Shown: positions 1 through 9,322, numbered from the stretch's first letter. The stretch is 64,000 nt of DNA from Thermodesulfobacterium thermophilum DSM 1276 (GCF_000421605.1 NZ_ATXI01000005.1:48320-112319), one strand, 5' to 3'. The notes: generated by a model not told the origin, from the letters alone. Program-made: numbers and translations.

Positions 1-235
1 TAATTCTAAACTCAGCAAAGGTTCTAAATTTGACTTTTTTGGTAGGATCATATCGATGATAAGCCTCTATTAAACCTATAACTCCTGCAGACACCAAATC
101 TTCTTTACTAATTACAGGCTGCCCTTGAAAAGAATATCTATTAGCCCAGTAGTTGATAGTTGGTAAAAACTCTTCTATCACCTTTTCTAAAGGAGGCTTT
201 TGAAAAAGTACTTTATTAATAATCTTAGTAACCAT
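1..235 (-). CDS. fliA: Flagellar sigma-28 factor FliA, 5' part only (cut by window edge)
   Basis: RNA polymerase sigma factor of the FliA/WhiG type, which would direct late flagellar genes. Only the first ~78 codons lie in the window. The translated part carries the region 2 core: 'INYWANRYSF', then 'EDLVSAGVIGLIEAYHRYDP' and 'VKFRTFAEFRI', which matches the DLIQAG-GLxxAxxRYDP-FxTYAxxRI pattern of the family. The ATG has an AAGGAT ribosome site about six bases upstream. It follows flhG at 27 bases and is the last visible gene of the flagellar operon. FliA rather than another sigma-70 member is inferred from region 2 plus context. Confidence 0.85.
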   Translation of the reverse strand, partial: MVTKIINKVLFQKPPLEKVIEEFLPTINYWANRYSFQGQPVISKEDLVSAGVIGLIEAYHRYDPTKKVKFRTFAEFRI

Positions 236-262
236 ACACTATCCTTTTTCGAGAAAGTTTTA

Positions 263-1054
263 TCATAAAGACACTACCCTCTCTAAAAAAGCCTCTAACC
301 CTTGAGAAGCTTGAGGATTGTATTTCATAAGTTTGTAGGCTATTTCTTTAATTTTTAAACTGCAAGGTTTATCTGGACACAATAAAAGATAAGGAACTTG
401 CGAACGGATGGCTTTTTTTATACATTCATCATATGGAATTCCTCCGAGATAGGAAAGCTTTATCTCAGGTAAAAATTTTTCTTGTACATAAAGTAGTTGC
501 TGATAGATTTTTTTTCCATCTTCTTCTTGATTTATCATATTTACTACTAAATAAAAATCTTTAATACGATGTTTTTTATAGGCTACTTTTATCAAGGCAT
601 AAGCATCGGCTATAGAGGTAGGTTCAGGGGTACAGATTACTATCCTTTCCCCCCCTAATAAAAAGAAAAACAACACGTTTTCTGAAATACCGGCTGAAGC
701 ATCAAAGATTAAGTAATCATAATTTTTAAAAGCCTCTTCCATTTGCTCTTTTAGAAGAAGTTTTTGCATAGAAGTTAGATGGGTAAGCTCTACTACTCCA
801 GATCCTGCAGGTATGATGTCGATATTATAATCTGTAGAATAGATAATATCCTTAAGGCTCATTTCACCGTTTAACACATATCTTATATCATATTTCGGAG
901 AAATACCTAACATAACATCCACATTTGCCAATCCTAAGTCTGCGTCAAAAATCAGTACCTTTTGTTGTAGTTGAGTAAGGGCTAACGAAAGGTTTATCAC
1001 AAAGCTTGTCTTACCTACCCCACCCTTTCCACTAGCCACAGCTATGCTTCTCAT
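263..1054 (-). CDS. flhG: Flagellar number regulator FlhG (MinD-like ATPase)
   Basis: MinD/ParA-family ATPase that, with FlhF, sets flagellar number and site. The protein has 263 residues. The deviant Walker A motif GKGGVGKTS is at residues 9-17, and 'LIFDASAGISE' near residue 115 is the switch/Walker B region (usual form DTxAG; here DASAG). It ends with a region rich in basic and hydrophobic residues compatible with the C-terminal amphipathic membrane helix of MinD-type proteins. It lies between flhF and fliA, the standard position of flhG. The product most likely represses flagellar gene expression and limits flagella at the pole; this is family knowledge, not visible here. Confidence 0.93.
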   Translation of the reverse strand: MRSIAVASGKGGVGKTSFVINLSLALTQLQQKVLIFDADLGLANVDVMLGISPKYDIRYVLNGEMSLKDIIYSTDYNIDIIPAGSGVVELTHLTSMQKLLLKEQMEEAFKNYDYLIFDASAGISENVLFFFLLGGERIVICTPEPTSIADAYALIKVAYKKHRIKDFYLVVNMINQEEDGKKIYQQLLYVQEKFLPEIKLSYLGGIPYDECIKKAIRSQVPYLLLCPDKPCSLKIKEIAYKLMKYNPQASQGLEAFLERVVSL

Positions 1055-1085
1055 AAAACCTCCTGCTTTTTTATTTTCAAATTAT

Positions 1086-2081
1086 TTATTCAAAACCCCT
1101 TAAAAAAAGTTTTATCAAGACATCTTCCTCAGCCTTTAACAAATCTTCAGGCACTCTCTCTCCGTTAGAGATAAAGGTGAGAGGAGGAAGATTACTTTCT
1201 AACAACCAAAGTATAGGTAAACTATTTTTTATCTTATCTGTAAAGGTCAAAAATACACCCTCTACCGGAAGTTTTTCTATCTTTTCCCACAACCGTAAAC
1301 CAAACTCAAAATGTTCTGTAGCCTTAACTACCCACTGGAACCTTAAAAACGGTAGCCTTTGCGCAAGTTCCTCTAAATCGTGGGTGCTAAACTTTTTGTT
1401 GAGCCCTGGTGTGTCTACTAAAATATAATCATATTTATTTAAACTTTGGGCTATTTCTTTAAAATCTTCTATGTCTACTATGTCAAAATCTATCTCCAAA
1501 AGTTCTGCTAACCTTTTTGTCTGGAAAGCGCCTCCTATTTTATAAGTGTCTAAACTTAAAACCAACACCTTAGCTTCATATTTATATTTATACCAAACAG
1601 CTATTTTAAAAATATTTGTGGTCTTCCCTACTCCACCCTCTCCTATAAAAATTTGGTATTTAGAATGAGGAACCACTCCTTTTTCTTTTATTTTAACAGA
1701 AATATACTCGGGAAGGTCCAGTTTTTTTTCAACCATTTCTTTAGCTATAAAAGCTGGTACTCCTTTTTCTAAGTATTTTAAGTAAGTGATATCTCTTAAC
1801 TGGGGATGTAAAACCTTTTTTAAAAGCTCTTTGATTTCTTCTAAATCTTTCTTTAACTCTTGGTCAAGGGTATAAGAAAAGTTTTTAGACTTTTTGTCTT
1901 CGAGAGTCGGAGAGACAACAGGGACCTCTGTTTCTTCGATGGCTGCGGTAATCTCAAAAAAATCTCCTTCTGCGGTTTTTACTTTTTCTGAGTTCAAAAT
2001 AACTGCATCTTCCCCAAATTCCTTTTTAACCTGATTTAAAGCCTCTAAAATCGTTCTACCTCTAAACTTTTTGATCTTCAT
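1086..2081 (-). CDS. flhF: Flagellar SRP-like GTPase FlhF
   Basis: SRP-type GTPase that places the flagellum, partner of FlhG. Its 331 residues are in three parts. An N-terminal B domain begins 'MKIKKFRGRTILEAL' and continues to 'FGEDAVIL'. A linker with charged helices follows at about 60-95, and then the NG GTPase. G1 reads GEGGVGKTT (147-155), where most relatives have GPTGVGKTT; the DTYKIGG motif begins at 178 and DTPG is at 223-226. The 2081 ATG follows the flhA stop by eight bases, so translation is probably coupled. The Glu in the P-loop second position is unusual but leaves the GKT core intact. Confidence 0.93.
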   Translation of the reverse strand: MKIKKFRGRTILEALNQVKKEFGEDAVILNSEKVKTAEGDFFEITAAIEETEVPVVSPTLEDKKSKNFSYTLDQELKKDLEEIKELLKKVLHPQLRDITYLKYLEKGVPAFIAKEMVEKKLDLPEYISVKIKEKGVVPHSKYQIFIGEGGVGKTTNIFKIAVWYKYKYEAKVLVLSLDTYKIGGAFQTKRLAELLEIDFDIVDIEDFKEIAQSLNKYDYILVDTPGLNKKFSTHDLEELAQRLPFLRFQWVVKATEHFEFGLRLWEKIEKLPVEGVFLTFTDKIKNSLPILWLLESNLPPLTFISNGERVPEDLLKAEEDVLIKLFLRGFE

Positions 2082-2089
2082 CTTTTATC

Positions 2090-4159
2090 CTACTCTCTCA
2101 CTATCTTTACTACTTCTAATACCTCAATGTTAACCTCAAAGGGTATTTCTGCTTGCGAAACTACCGGAACATAATAAAGACTTCTTTCTATTAATTTTCT
2201 AAGATGTCTTCTTATAGTAGGACTACAGATAATAACAGGGACTATGTTTTTTTGCCCTGCCCTTTCTACTGCTTGGGTTAAGGCTGCTACTATTTTGCTT
2301 CCTATCTTAGGGTCTATCATCAGAAAAACTCCTTGCTCTGTTCTTTGAAGTGATTTTCTTAAGGTTTCTTCTATATCATCTCCTACTACTAATGCAGGAA
2401 GCTTTCCGTCGATTAAATATGGTTTTACTATATACCTGTTTAACTTTTGTCTTACATATTCAGTAAGTACGTCAGGATCTTTTATAGAGGGAGCATAGTC
2501 GCTTATGGTTTCAAAAATGGTGACATAATCTTTCAACGGAATACCCTCTTTTATTAAGTTTTGTAATACCTTTTGGATTAAAGTTAAATTAGCATTGTTT
2601 AAGCATTCTTCAACTATTTTAGGATAATATTTACTCACACTGTCTAAGATCCTTTGAACTTCTTGTTTAGTCAAGAATTCGTCTGCATGTTTTTTTACCA
2701 CCTCAGAAAGATGAGTAGTTATAACGGTAGAAAGGGTAACTACGGTAAAACCTGTCATTTCTGCTTCTTCCTTTTGGTCTTCAGGAATAAAATAGGCTGT
2801 CATACCAAAGGTAGGCTCTTTAGTAGGAATGGCTCCAGAAGGAGGAGAGAGGTCAGGGGTTGAGGGAAGAGCCATAAGATAGTTTGGCATAAGCTCTCCC
2901 TTAGCTATTTCGACTCCTTTTATCAGTATCACATATTCTCCAGGTTTGAGACTTAAATTATCTCTTACATGAACAGAAGGGATCCTTATCCCTAACTCTT
3001 GGGCAAGATGTTTCCTTAAGTTTTTAATCCTTTCAAGTAAATCTCCTCCTCTGTTTTCGTCAGCAAGATAAATCAAAGCATATCCTAACTCTAAGGCCAG
3101 AAGTTCTACAGGTCTTATTTCTTCTAATTCAGGTGGAGCTTGTGGAGCCTCTTCTTTAGTTACCTCTTCAGCCTCTACCTTTTGCTGATTTTTATAGGCT
3201 ACATATCCTAAAGAAAAAAGGATTACGCTAAAAATAAAGAGAGGTAAAAAGGGAATTCCTGGTATCAAAGCTATAGCTAAAACTATACCACTTGCCAACC
3301 AAAGTACCTCTGGTTTTTGGGCAAATTGCATTACCAAATCTTTACCAAGCCCTGCTTCTGCTGCAGCCCTACTAACCAAAATACCTGCTGAAGTAGAAAC
3401 AATCAAAGCTGGAATCTGGGAGACTAATCCGTCTCCTATGGTAAGGATGGTATAAGTTTTGGCTGAGGTCGCAAGGTCTAAACCTTTTTGTAAAGTTCCG
3501 ATAAGAATCCCTCCTATAATGTTAATAGAAGTGATAATAAGCCCTGCGATAGCTTCCCCTCTTATAAACTTAGAGGCACCATCCATCGCCCCGTAAAAAT
3601 CAGCTTCCTTAGCGATTTCTTCGCGTCTTCTTTTGGCCTCTTTTTCATCTATTAGACCTGCGTTTAAGTCCGCATCGATAGCCATCTGTTTCCCTGGCAT
3701 GGCATCGAGTGTAAACCTGGCTGCTACTTCAGCAATCCTGCCAGCTCCTTTGGTAATAACCACAAAATTTATCAACACCAGGATTAAAAACACGATAAAA
3801 CCAACTATATAATTGCCCCCTACCACTACTTCTCCAAAACTTTTAATGATATAACCGGCTGCTACCGTCCCTTCATGACCTTTAAGAAGGATAACCCTGG
3901 TAGTAGCTATGTTCATCGCTAATCTAAAAAGTGTGGTTAAAAGTAAAAGAGCTGGGAAACCTGTAAAATCAAGGGGTTTGTTAACTTGCATGGTCATGAT
4001 TAGAATTAACACAGAAACAGAAAGATTAAGGCTTAAGGTAAGATCGATAAGATAAGGAGGAAGAGGAAAAAGCATGATCGCAAAAAGAACTACTATACCT
4101 AAAACAGCAAATATACTATAACGATCTGGAATGTATTTAACTATTAAACTTTTTTCCAT
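2090..4159 (-). CDS. flhA: Flagellar type III export gate protein FlhA
   Basis: Inner-membrane component of the flagellar type III export gate. It is 689 residues long, normal for the family. The N-terminal half has about eight hydrophobic segments. The family signature lies near residues 145-215: 'RFTLDAMPGKQMAIDADLNA' followed by 'DFYGAMDGASKFIRGEAI'. The C-terminal cytoplasmic domain (from about 340) provides the docking platform for chaperone-substrate complexes. It sits between flhB (four bases upstream) and flhF. FlhA forms a nonameric ring and uses proton motive force for export; this is established for the family. Confidence 0.97.
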   Translation of the reverse strand: MEKSLIVKYIPDRYSIFAVLGIVVLFAIMLFPLPPYLIDLTLSLNLSVSVLILIMTMQVNKPLDFTGFPALLLLTTLFRLAMNIATTRVILLKGHEGTVAAGYIIKSFGEVVVGGNYIVGFIVFLILVLINFVVITKGAGRIAEVAARFTLDAMPGKQMAIDADLNAGLIDEKEAKRRREEIAKEADFYGAMDGASKFIRGEAIAGLIITSINIIGGILIGTLQKGLDLATSAKTYTILTIGDGLVSQIPALIVSTSAGILVSRAAAEAGLGKDLVMQFAQKPEVLWLASGIVLAIALIPGIPFLPLFIFSVILFSLGYVAYKNQQKVEAEEVTKEEAPQAPPELEEIRPVELLALELGYALIYLADENRGGDLLERIKNLRKHLAQELGIRIPSVHVRDNLSLKPGEYVILIKGVEIAKGELMPNYLMALPSTPDLSPPSGAIPTKEPTFGMTAYFIPEDQKEEAEMTGFTVVTLSTVITTHLSEVVKKHADEFLTKQEVQRILDSVSKYYPKIVEECLNNANLTLIQKVLQNLIKEGIPLKDYVTIFETISDYAPSIKDPDVLTEYVRQKLNRYIVKPYLIDGKLPALVVGDDIEETLRKSLQRTEQGVFLMIDPKIGSKIVAALTQAVERAGQKNIVPVIICSPTIRRHLRKLIERSLYYVPVVSQAEIPFEVNIEVLEVVKIVRE

Positions 4160-4163
4160 CTGT

Positions 4164-5234
4164 TTACATCACCTTTTTGTTTTTTAGTTTATATACATAA
4201 GCCAAAACCTTGGCTACTACCTGATAAAGGTCTTGAGGAATATATTCTCCTAAATCTACTTTTTCATAAAGAAGCCTGGCTAAAGGTGGGTCTTCATAGA
4301 TAGGTACTTTATGTTCTTTAGCGATTTCCTTTATTTTTTGAGCAAGAAAATCTTTACCTTTAGCTACTACCTGTGGAGCCGGATCTTTACCTATTTCATA
4401 TTTAAGAGCTACAGCATAGTGGGTGGGGTTGGTAATAACCACATCTGCCTTGGGTACCTCGGCAAGCATCCTTCTTCTTGCCATCTCTCTTTGCTTTTGT
4501 CTTATCTTAGCCTTAACTAACGGGTCTCCTTCAGTCTGTTTAATCTCTTCTTTTAACTCTTTCCTGGTAAGTCTTAATTTTTTATCTAAATCCCAACGAG
4601 CATAAAGCCAATCAAGAATTCCTAAAAAAACAAGAAGTACCAAAAGCTTAGAAATAAAATCTTTTAAAAATACCTTAAAACTAAACGCTAAATAATTAGG
4701 AGAAACTCCAAAGAGTTTTAAGATATAAGGAAGATATTTTGCTATTATAAAATAAGAAACACCTGTGATGATGGCGAGTTTAACGATAACCTTTAATAGT
4801 TCAAACACAGCGGTAAGAGAAAAAAATCTTTTAAACCCAGAAACTGGGTTAATTCTGTCAAAATTTAACCCGATGGCTTGAGAAGCCAAAACTCCACCTC
4901 CGGTTTGCAAAAGGTAAACCAAAATCACCACAAAACAAAGTATAAAAAAGAAAGGTAAAAGAACCTTTCCTAAGGTTTTAAGCAAAAAATGTGCCAAATA
5001 TATTAAAAAGGAGAGATTTAAGTCTGTGTAGTAACTGTTTATGCAGTGATAAAAAATTAGGTAAAACTGCTGAAAAAACAAAAAACTTAACAACATAAAG
5101 CCAAAAAAGCCGGTACCTAATACTGCTACTGAGGAAAGTTCACGGCTCTTGACAATCTGTCCTCTTTTTCTGGCTTCCTCTCGCCGTCGAGGTGTAGGCT
5201 CTTCTGTCCTTTCCTCAAAAGGCTCTTCTGGCAT
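4164..5234 (-). CDS. flhB: Flagellar export switch protein FlhB
   Basis: Export-gate protein that switches substrate class from rod/hook to filament. It has 356 residues with four membrane segments in the first ~210 and a cytoplasmic C-terminal domain. The autocleavage motif NPTH is at 269-272 in the context 'VVITNPTHYAVALKYE', so self-cleavage between Asn and Pro is expected. The N-terminus 'EERTEEPTPRRREEARKRGQ' is the typical FlhB leader. It is followed closely by flhA and preceded by fliR with a 14-base gap. All key residues are present. Confidence 0.97.
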   Translation of the reverse strand: MPEEPFEERTEEPTPRRREEARKRGQIVKSRELSSVAVLGTGFFGFMLLSFLFFQQFYLIFYHCINSYYTDLNLSFLIYLAHFLLKTLGKVLLPFFFILCFVVILVYLLQTGGGVLASQAIGLNFDRINPVSGFKRFFSLTAVFELLKVIVKLAIITGVSYFIIAKYLPYILKLFGVSPNYLAFSFKVFLKDFISKLLVLLVFLGILDWLYARWDLDKKLRLTRKELKEEIKQTEGDPLVKAKIRQKQREMARRRMLAEVPKADVVITNPTHYAVALKYEIGKDPAPQVVAKGKDFLAQKIKEIAKEHKVPIYEDPPLARLLYEKVDLGEYIPQDLYQVVAKVLAYVYKLKNKKVM

Positions 5235-5248
5235 ATGTTTCTACCTCT

Positions 5249-6025
5249 TTACCTAAAATATACTAAAATGCCATGTAACAGGTTAAAATAATTTTTAAGG
5301 CTTGGTACCATTATTTTAGGCAATAAGACCAACATAAGTCCAAAAAAGATTAAACCTATACCTATGGTTAGAGGAAAACTTACAAACATGATATTTATCT
5401 GGGGTAGTAACCTACCCACTATAGCCAAGCTTATGTAAACTAACATCATAAGCACCATCAATGGAGCAAGAAACCTTATTCCTAGATCAAACATCAATCG
5501 GCTTTTTTTTACCACCAAAAGCCCAAGATTGTTGTCTAACCAAAAACTTCCAGGAGGAATTTTTTCAAAACTATAATAGATAAAACTTATCAGATAGTGG
5601 TGAAAGTCAAACGTAAAAAACACAAGAAGAAAGATGATGTAGACAAACTGAGAGATTACAGGTAAGCTAAAGCCTGAAAGAGGGTCTATGGTTTGGGTAA
5701 TACCAAATCCCATCTGATATCCTACCAGTTCGCCTCCTACCTGAATCCCAGCTAAGATAATCCTAAAAAGCAAAGATACCATAAAGATAAACAGAAAATC
5801 CGACACAAGCCATAAAAAGAGTTGATAGACGTTAAAAGACGAAGGGATGTTTATCTTAAGCACCGGGGTTAAAACCAATCCCAAAACTAAAGAAAGGGCT
5901 ATCCTATTTTTAGTAGGAAAATAAACTGCCCCAAACACAGGAAAAAGCACAAAAAGAAGGAGGATTCTATAAAAAACCAAAAAAAACAGAAAAACCTGAT
6001 TGTTAATCAATTCTAAAAGCTCCAT
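5249..6025 (-). CDS. fliR: Flagellar export protein FliR
   Basis: Core channel subunit of the flagellar type III export apparatus, which forms a complex with FliP and FliQ. The 258 residues are almost wholly hydrophobic with about six membrane segments. The conserved stretch 'GELVGYQMGFGITQTIDPLSG' near residues 98-118 is characteristic of FliR (usual form GExxGxQMGxSxAxxxDP). It lies between fliQ and flhB in the usual order. No domain is missing and length is normal. Confidence 0.95.
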   Translation of the reverse strand: MELLELINNQVFLFFLVFYRILLLFVLFPVFGAVYFPTKNRIALSLVLGLVLTPVLKINIPSSFNVYQLFLWLVSDFLFIFMVSLLFRIILAGIQVGGELVGYQMGFGITQTIDPLSGFSLPVISQFVYIIFLLVFFTFDFHHYLISFIYYSFEKIPPGSFWLDNNLGLLVVKKSRLMFDLGIRFLAPLMVLMMLVYISLAIVGRLLPQINIMFVSFPLTIGIGLIFFGLMLVLLPKIMVPSLKNYFNLLHGILVYFR

Positions 6026-6032
6026 CCTATCT

Positions 6033-6302
6033 TCAACTAATAAAATTTGGAATGTTTAAAATTAGATTTTCAGTAAAGGAAGTCAGTTTCTTTAATAACC
6101 AAGGCAAGGTTAACACAAACACAACAATAAGCGCCAAAATTTTGGGAACAAAAGTAAGGGTCATTTCTTGGATTTGGGTTACTGCCTGTAAGATACTGAT
6201 GACCAAACCAACGATCAAAGCAGTAAGCAAAAAGGGGCCAGAAACCAAAATACAAAGTTTAATAGATTCTTTAGCTAATGTCAAAATGGTGGCATCTGTC
6301 AT
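6033..6302 (-). CDS. fliQ: Flagellar export protein FliQ
   Basis: Small two-helix subunit of the flagellar export gate, 89 residues from the start chosen here. The open frame extends 20 codons further upstream, but that would overlap fliP and exceed the family length. The ATG at 6302 begins 'MTDATILTLAKESIKLC', which aligns with typical FliQ N-termini, and an AAAGGAGG site lies about 11 bases before it. Two hydrophobic segments at about 12-40 and 52-75 fit the hairpin topology. FliP ends 17 bases upstream. Confidence 0.92.
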   Translation of the reverse strand: MTDATILTLAKESIKLCILVSGPFLLTALIVGLVISILQAVTQIQEMTLTFVPKILALIVVFVLTLPWLLKKLTSFTENLILNIPNFIS

Positions 6303-6319
6303 TTTGTCAACATCCTCCT

Positions 6320-7018
6320 TTAATGAAAACTTTTTACTAAAGACATTACGAGCAAATTCCATCCATCAACCAGCACAAACAACAAAAGTTTTACTGGAAG
6401 AGAGATCATCATAGGTGGGAGCATCAAGACTCCCATGGAAATTAACACACTTGAAATCACCACATCTATTATCAAAAAGGGTATGTATAATAAAAATCCT
6501 ATCTGAAAGGCGGTTTTTAACTCACTTATCATAAAGGCTGGTACCAAAGTAAAAAAAGATACGTCATCAGGTGTTCTTGGACGCTCCTCTTGTCTGAGTT
6601 TAATAAAAAGTGCTAAGTCTTTTTCTCTGGTATTTTTTAACATAAAGTCTTTAAAAGGTTTTTGAGCTCTTTCCAGAAACTCTTTATCTCCTATCTGTTT
6701 ATTAAGGTAAGGTATAAAAGCCTGTTCATAGACAGCTTTAAAGGTAGGGGTCATGATAAAAAAGGTGAGAAAAAGGGCTAAAGAAATTAAAACCTGGTTA
6801 GGAGGAGTTTGTTGGGTACCTATGGCGTGTCTTAAGATCGAAAAAACCACCACCAATCGGGTAAAAGAGGTTAGCATCAAAAGAAGGGCTGGAGCTATAG
6901 ATAAAACAGTAAGTAAAATAAGTACTTGTACGATAGTAGAAAACTGTTCTGGGGTTTTAGCAGTTTCAACCCCTATCTTAACTGTAGGTAAAGCAATGGC
7001 CAAAAAACTAACCATCAT
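6320..7018 (-). CDS. fliP: Flagellar export protein FliP
   Basis: Core channel subunit of the export gate. It has 232 residues. Signature stretches are 'SFTRLVVVFSILRHAIGTQQTPPNQVLISLALFLT' (split here: SFTRLVVVFSILR at about 52-64, then GTQQTPPNQVL) and 'MGVLMLPPMMISLPVKLLLFVLVDGW' near the C-terminus (MGVLMLPP, then LPVKLLLFVLVDGW). The N-terminal signal-like segment is short compared with enterobacterial FliP. The gene overlaps the upstream fliO frame by 11 bases, so the two are probably translationally coupled. Confidence 0.96.
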   Translation of the reverse strand: MMVSFLAIALPTVKIGVETAKTPEQFSTIVQVLILLTVLSIAPALLLMLTSFTRLVVVFSILRHAIGTQQTPPNQVLISLALFLTFFIMTPTFKAVYEQAFIPYLNKQIGDKEFLERAQKPFKDFMLKNTREKDLALFIKLRQEERPRTPDDVSFFTLVPAFMISELKTAFQIGFLLYIPFLIIDVVISSVLISMGVLMLPPMMISLPVKLLLFVLVDGWNLLVMSLVKSFH

Positions 7019-7259
7019 GCTTTATCTCCCCTAAAAGGTTAAACCCTTTATCTGAATATCCTACCAAAAATTTTTTACCTTCAACCTCTATTAGCAAAAT
7101 TTGTGCCTTATAACTTATAGGTTTAACCGCTAAAACTTTGATCGGGCTTTCTGACATATTTTTGACAGTATATTTTTTGTAAAAATGGAGGGCTATAGGA
7201 AATAGGCTTAAAATAAGCAGTAAGATTCCTATACTTTGTAAATAATAAAACCATTCCAT
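7008..7259 (-). CDS. fliO: Flagellar biosynthesis protein FliO-like
   Basis: Short membrane protein of 83 residues with one N-terminal membrane segment (about 5-28) followed by a small cytoplasmic domain, 'ILLIEVEGKKFLVGYSDKGFNLLGEI'. That domain matches the FliO pattern 'lvevggkrlLlGvt..gi.lL'. FliO assists assembly of the FliP ring. Identity rests on size, topology, this motif and position between fliN and fliP. It is at the short end of the family, so a sequence search could return only a weak match. Confidence 0.8.
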   Translation of the reverse strand: MEWFYYLQSIGILLLILSLFPIALHFYKKYTVKNMSESPIKVLAVKPISYKAQILLIEVEGKKFLVGYSDKGFNLLGEIKHDG

Positions 7260-7262
7260 AGG

Positions 7263-7784
7263 CTAAGACCCCAGTTTTTTAATCCTATCTTGAGCGCTTA
7301 TGATCTCAGTAATTCTTACCCCGAACCTATCGTTTACTACCACTACCTCTCCTTTTGCCATCAGTTTGCCGTTTACATAGACCTCTACAGGTTCTCCGGC
7401 AAACTTTTCTAACTCGATGATAGAACCTTGGTTGAGTTTTAGCAGATCTCTTATTAGCATTTTGTTTCTACCTATTTCTACCGAAATCTCTAAGGGTATG
7501 TCTAAAATAAACTCTAAGTCTGGATGTAAACCTCCTTTTTGGGTTGGGCTAAGTTCCTCAAAGCTGGCTGGCTGTGTAGGAGGTCTTTCTTTAACTGAGG
7601 GTTCTTTAGGTTGAAAAAGGTCGTGGGATGGATCTTTAGAAACGGTTTGAACGCTTTCTTCTTGAGTTTCTGGAGTTCCAGCTTGAGCCTCTTTTAAAGC
7701 CTCTTCCCACATGGCCATCAAATCTTCAGGACTAAGGGATGTTTTTTCTTGGGTTTGTCCGTTAATCTTTTCTTCTTCAGCCAT
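7263..7784 (-). CDS. fliN: Flagellar motor switch protein FliN
   Basis: C-ring switch protein of 173 residues. The first ~85 residues are an acidic, Gln/Pro-rich linker ('EEEKINGQTQEKTSLSPEDL' onward). The C-terminal SpoA (SPOA/surface presentation) domain holds 'DIPLEISVEIGRNKMLIRDL' and 'LEKFAGEPVEVYVNGKLMAKGEVVVVNDRFGVRITEI', cited in two parts (PVEVYVNGKL, then GEVVVVNDRFGVRITEI). Both are hallmark FliN sequence. It follows fliM with 19 bases between and forms the lower C-ring with FliM. The long N-terminal linker is common in FliN proteins outside enterobacteria. Confidence 0.95.
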   Translation of the reverse strand: MAEEEKINGQTQEKTSLSPEDLMAMWEEALKEAQAGTPETQEESVQTVSKDPSHDLFQPKEPSVKERPPTQPASFEELSPTQKGGLHPDLEFILDIPLEISVEIGRNKMLIRDLLKLNQGSIIELEKFAGEPVEVYVNGKLMAKGEVVVVNDRFGVRITEIISAQDRIKKLGS

Positions 7785-7803
7785 TTATGTTCCCCCTGAT
7801 TTC

Positions 7804-8793
7804 TTATTTTTCTATATCTTCTGGATTTTCTGAAGACAAAAATTTGTCTACCTGAATAGCAAGGTGGTTTTTAAAAACCCCTAATTTGCCTAAAATTTTA
7901 GGAACCCCTTCTATATAAACCTCTATAGGTTCTTCTACTTTTTTATCAAGGATTACCACATCTCCTACCTCAAGGTTGACTAAATCTTCTAAAGTAATGG
8001 TGCCTTTTCCTAAAAGGGCTTTTAACTGAACACTACTGTTAAGAATATAGGTTTCTAAGTTCTTTTTCCAGGTTAAGTCTACATATTCTTCTAACTGATA
8101 AGGGGAATAAAGCTTATCTTTTATTGGTTGTAAGGTGCTTAGAGAATAACAAAAGAGTATCTTTCCGCTGATAGATTCAAGCTCTAACGTGTAACCAGTA
8201 ACTACCACAGTTTCTTCAGGCATAAGTACCCTTGCAAACTGTGGGTTTACTTCACCTCTAATATATTTAGGTTTTACAGGATAGAAGTTTTTCCAAGCCT
8301 TTTCTAACTCGTTAAAAATAAGATCCACCACTTTTTTCAAAAGTCTTTGTTCTATTGGTGTAAATTCTCTTCCCTCAACCTTGGTGTGTTTTCTTTCTCC
8401 CCCTAAAAACCTTTCTATAAACAGAAAGGCCAAAGTAGCATCGATAATAAGAAGGGATTGCCCTTTAAGAGGTTCTAATTTAAAGATATGGATGGAGGTA
8501 GGTACAGGAATTTTGTTTAAAAAATCTTTGAACCTTTCCATCTGAAGGGGTAAATTCGAGATGTCTAACATTTCCCTTAAAAAGGTAGAAAGCTGTATCC
8601 TTAAGCTTCGAGCAAGTTGTTCATTGATAACCTCAAGGCCTGGGATCTTAAGACGGGTAGATATGGTATAGTTTCTAAAGTCAAAAGACTTAGCCTTAAC
8701 CTCTTCTTTAACCTCTGGGGTAGTATCTATCTTGCCTTCAGAAAGTCCAGAAAGTAACGCATCTATTTCATCTTGGCTGAGTATTTTTTCCAT
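7804..8793 (-). CDS. fliM: Flagellar motor switch protein FliM
   Basis: C-ring switch protein that binds phospho-CheY and controls rotation direction. It has 329 residues. The N-terminal CheY-binding peptide is intact ('ILSQDEIDALLSG', residues 4-16). The middle CheC-like domain spans about 45-235 and the C-terminal SpoA domain about 245-320. It starts two bases after fliL and precedes fliN. The chemotaxis kinase genes that would feed it are not in this window. Confidence 0.96.
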   Translation of the reverse strand: MEKILSQDEIDALLSGLSEGKIDTTPEVKEEVKAKSFDFRNYTISTRLKIPGLEVINEQLARSLRIQLSTFLREMLDISNLPLQMERFKDFLNKIPVPTSIHIFKLEPLKGQSLLIIDATLAFLFIERFLGGERKHTKVEGREFTPIEQRLLKKVVDLIFNELEKAWKNFYPVKPKYIRGEVNPQFARVLMPEETVVVTGYTLELESISGKILFCYSLSTLQPIKDKLYSPYQLEEYVDLTWKKNLETYILNSSVQLKALLGKGTITLEDLVNLEVGDVVILDKKVEEPIEVYIEGVPKILGKLGVFKNHLAIQVDKFLSSENPEDIEK

Positions 8794-8795
8794 AA

Positions 8796-9293
8796 CTACT
8801 CCACTATGTATTGGGTTATGTAAACGGCTTGTAAAATTTCATCTCCTAAAGCTTCGTTGATCTTCATCAAAAGATCTTTTTTTATCGTCTCTTTAGCCTC
8901 TGGCTGAATTACCTCTTCTGGAGTTTTACTACTAAGATAGGTGATGATTACGTCTCTTATCATCGGTTCTTTTGTTTTAATCTCTTCTTCTGCCTTTTTA
9001 TCCGCTACCCCTAAGGCTAACCTTACTTGAAGATATCGTTTACCTGTAGGGTCCAAGAGATTTACCACCACTGGTTCCATAGGATAGATAACCTTAACTT
9101 CAACCTTTTCTTTTTTAGCTCCTTTTTTTCCTTCTCCCTTTTCTTCTCCTTTTTTCCCCATCAAAAATAAAATCACCCCAGAAGCCAGAGCTATTACCAA
9201 AACACCCAACAACAACAATAATAAAAATTTCTTTTTTCCTCCTTTTTTCTCAGATGCCTGCTTCTCCGCCCCTTCTTTGACCTCTTCTGCCAT
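8796..9293 (-). CDS. fliL: Flagellar basal body-associated protein FliL
   Basis: Single-pass inner-membrane protein around the stator ring. Its 165 residues comprise a short charged N-terminus, a membrane helix (about 22-46), a Lys/Glu/Gly-rich linker and a periplasmic domain with 'VVNLLDPTGKRYLQVRLALG' and 'IRDVIITYLSSKTPEE', which match FliL (VNL...RYLKvxixLe, RDxiixlLssk). It is the first gene of the flagellar block. A GGAGGG site precedes the ATG and a sigma-54-like element lies about 30 bases upstream. Confidence 0.93.
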   Translation of the reverse strand: MAEEVKEGAEKQASEKKGGKKKFLLLLLLGVLVIALASGVILFLMGKKGEEKGEGKKGAKKEKVEVKVIYPMEPVVVNLLDPTGKRYLQVRLALGVADKKAEEEIKTKEPMIRDVIITYLSSKTPEEVIQPEAKETIKKDLLMKINEALGDEILQAVYITQYIVE

Positions 9294-9322
9294 AACTCCC
9301 TCCTAACTTTTTAGAAGTTTTA

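Noticed and set aside
6052..6414. 120-codon open frame antisense to fliQ/fliP
   Set aside because: Opposite two certain flagellar genes; composition looks like a reverse reading.
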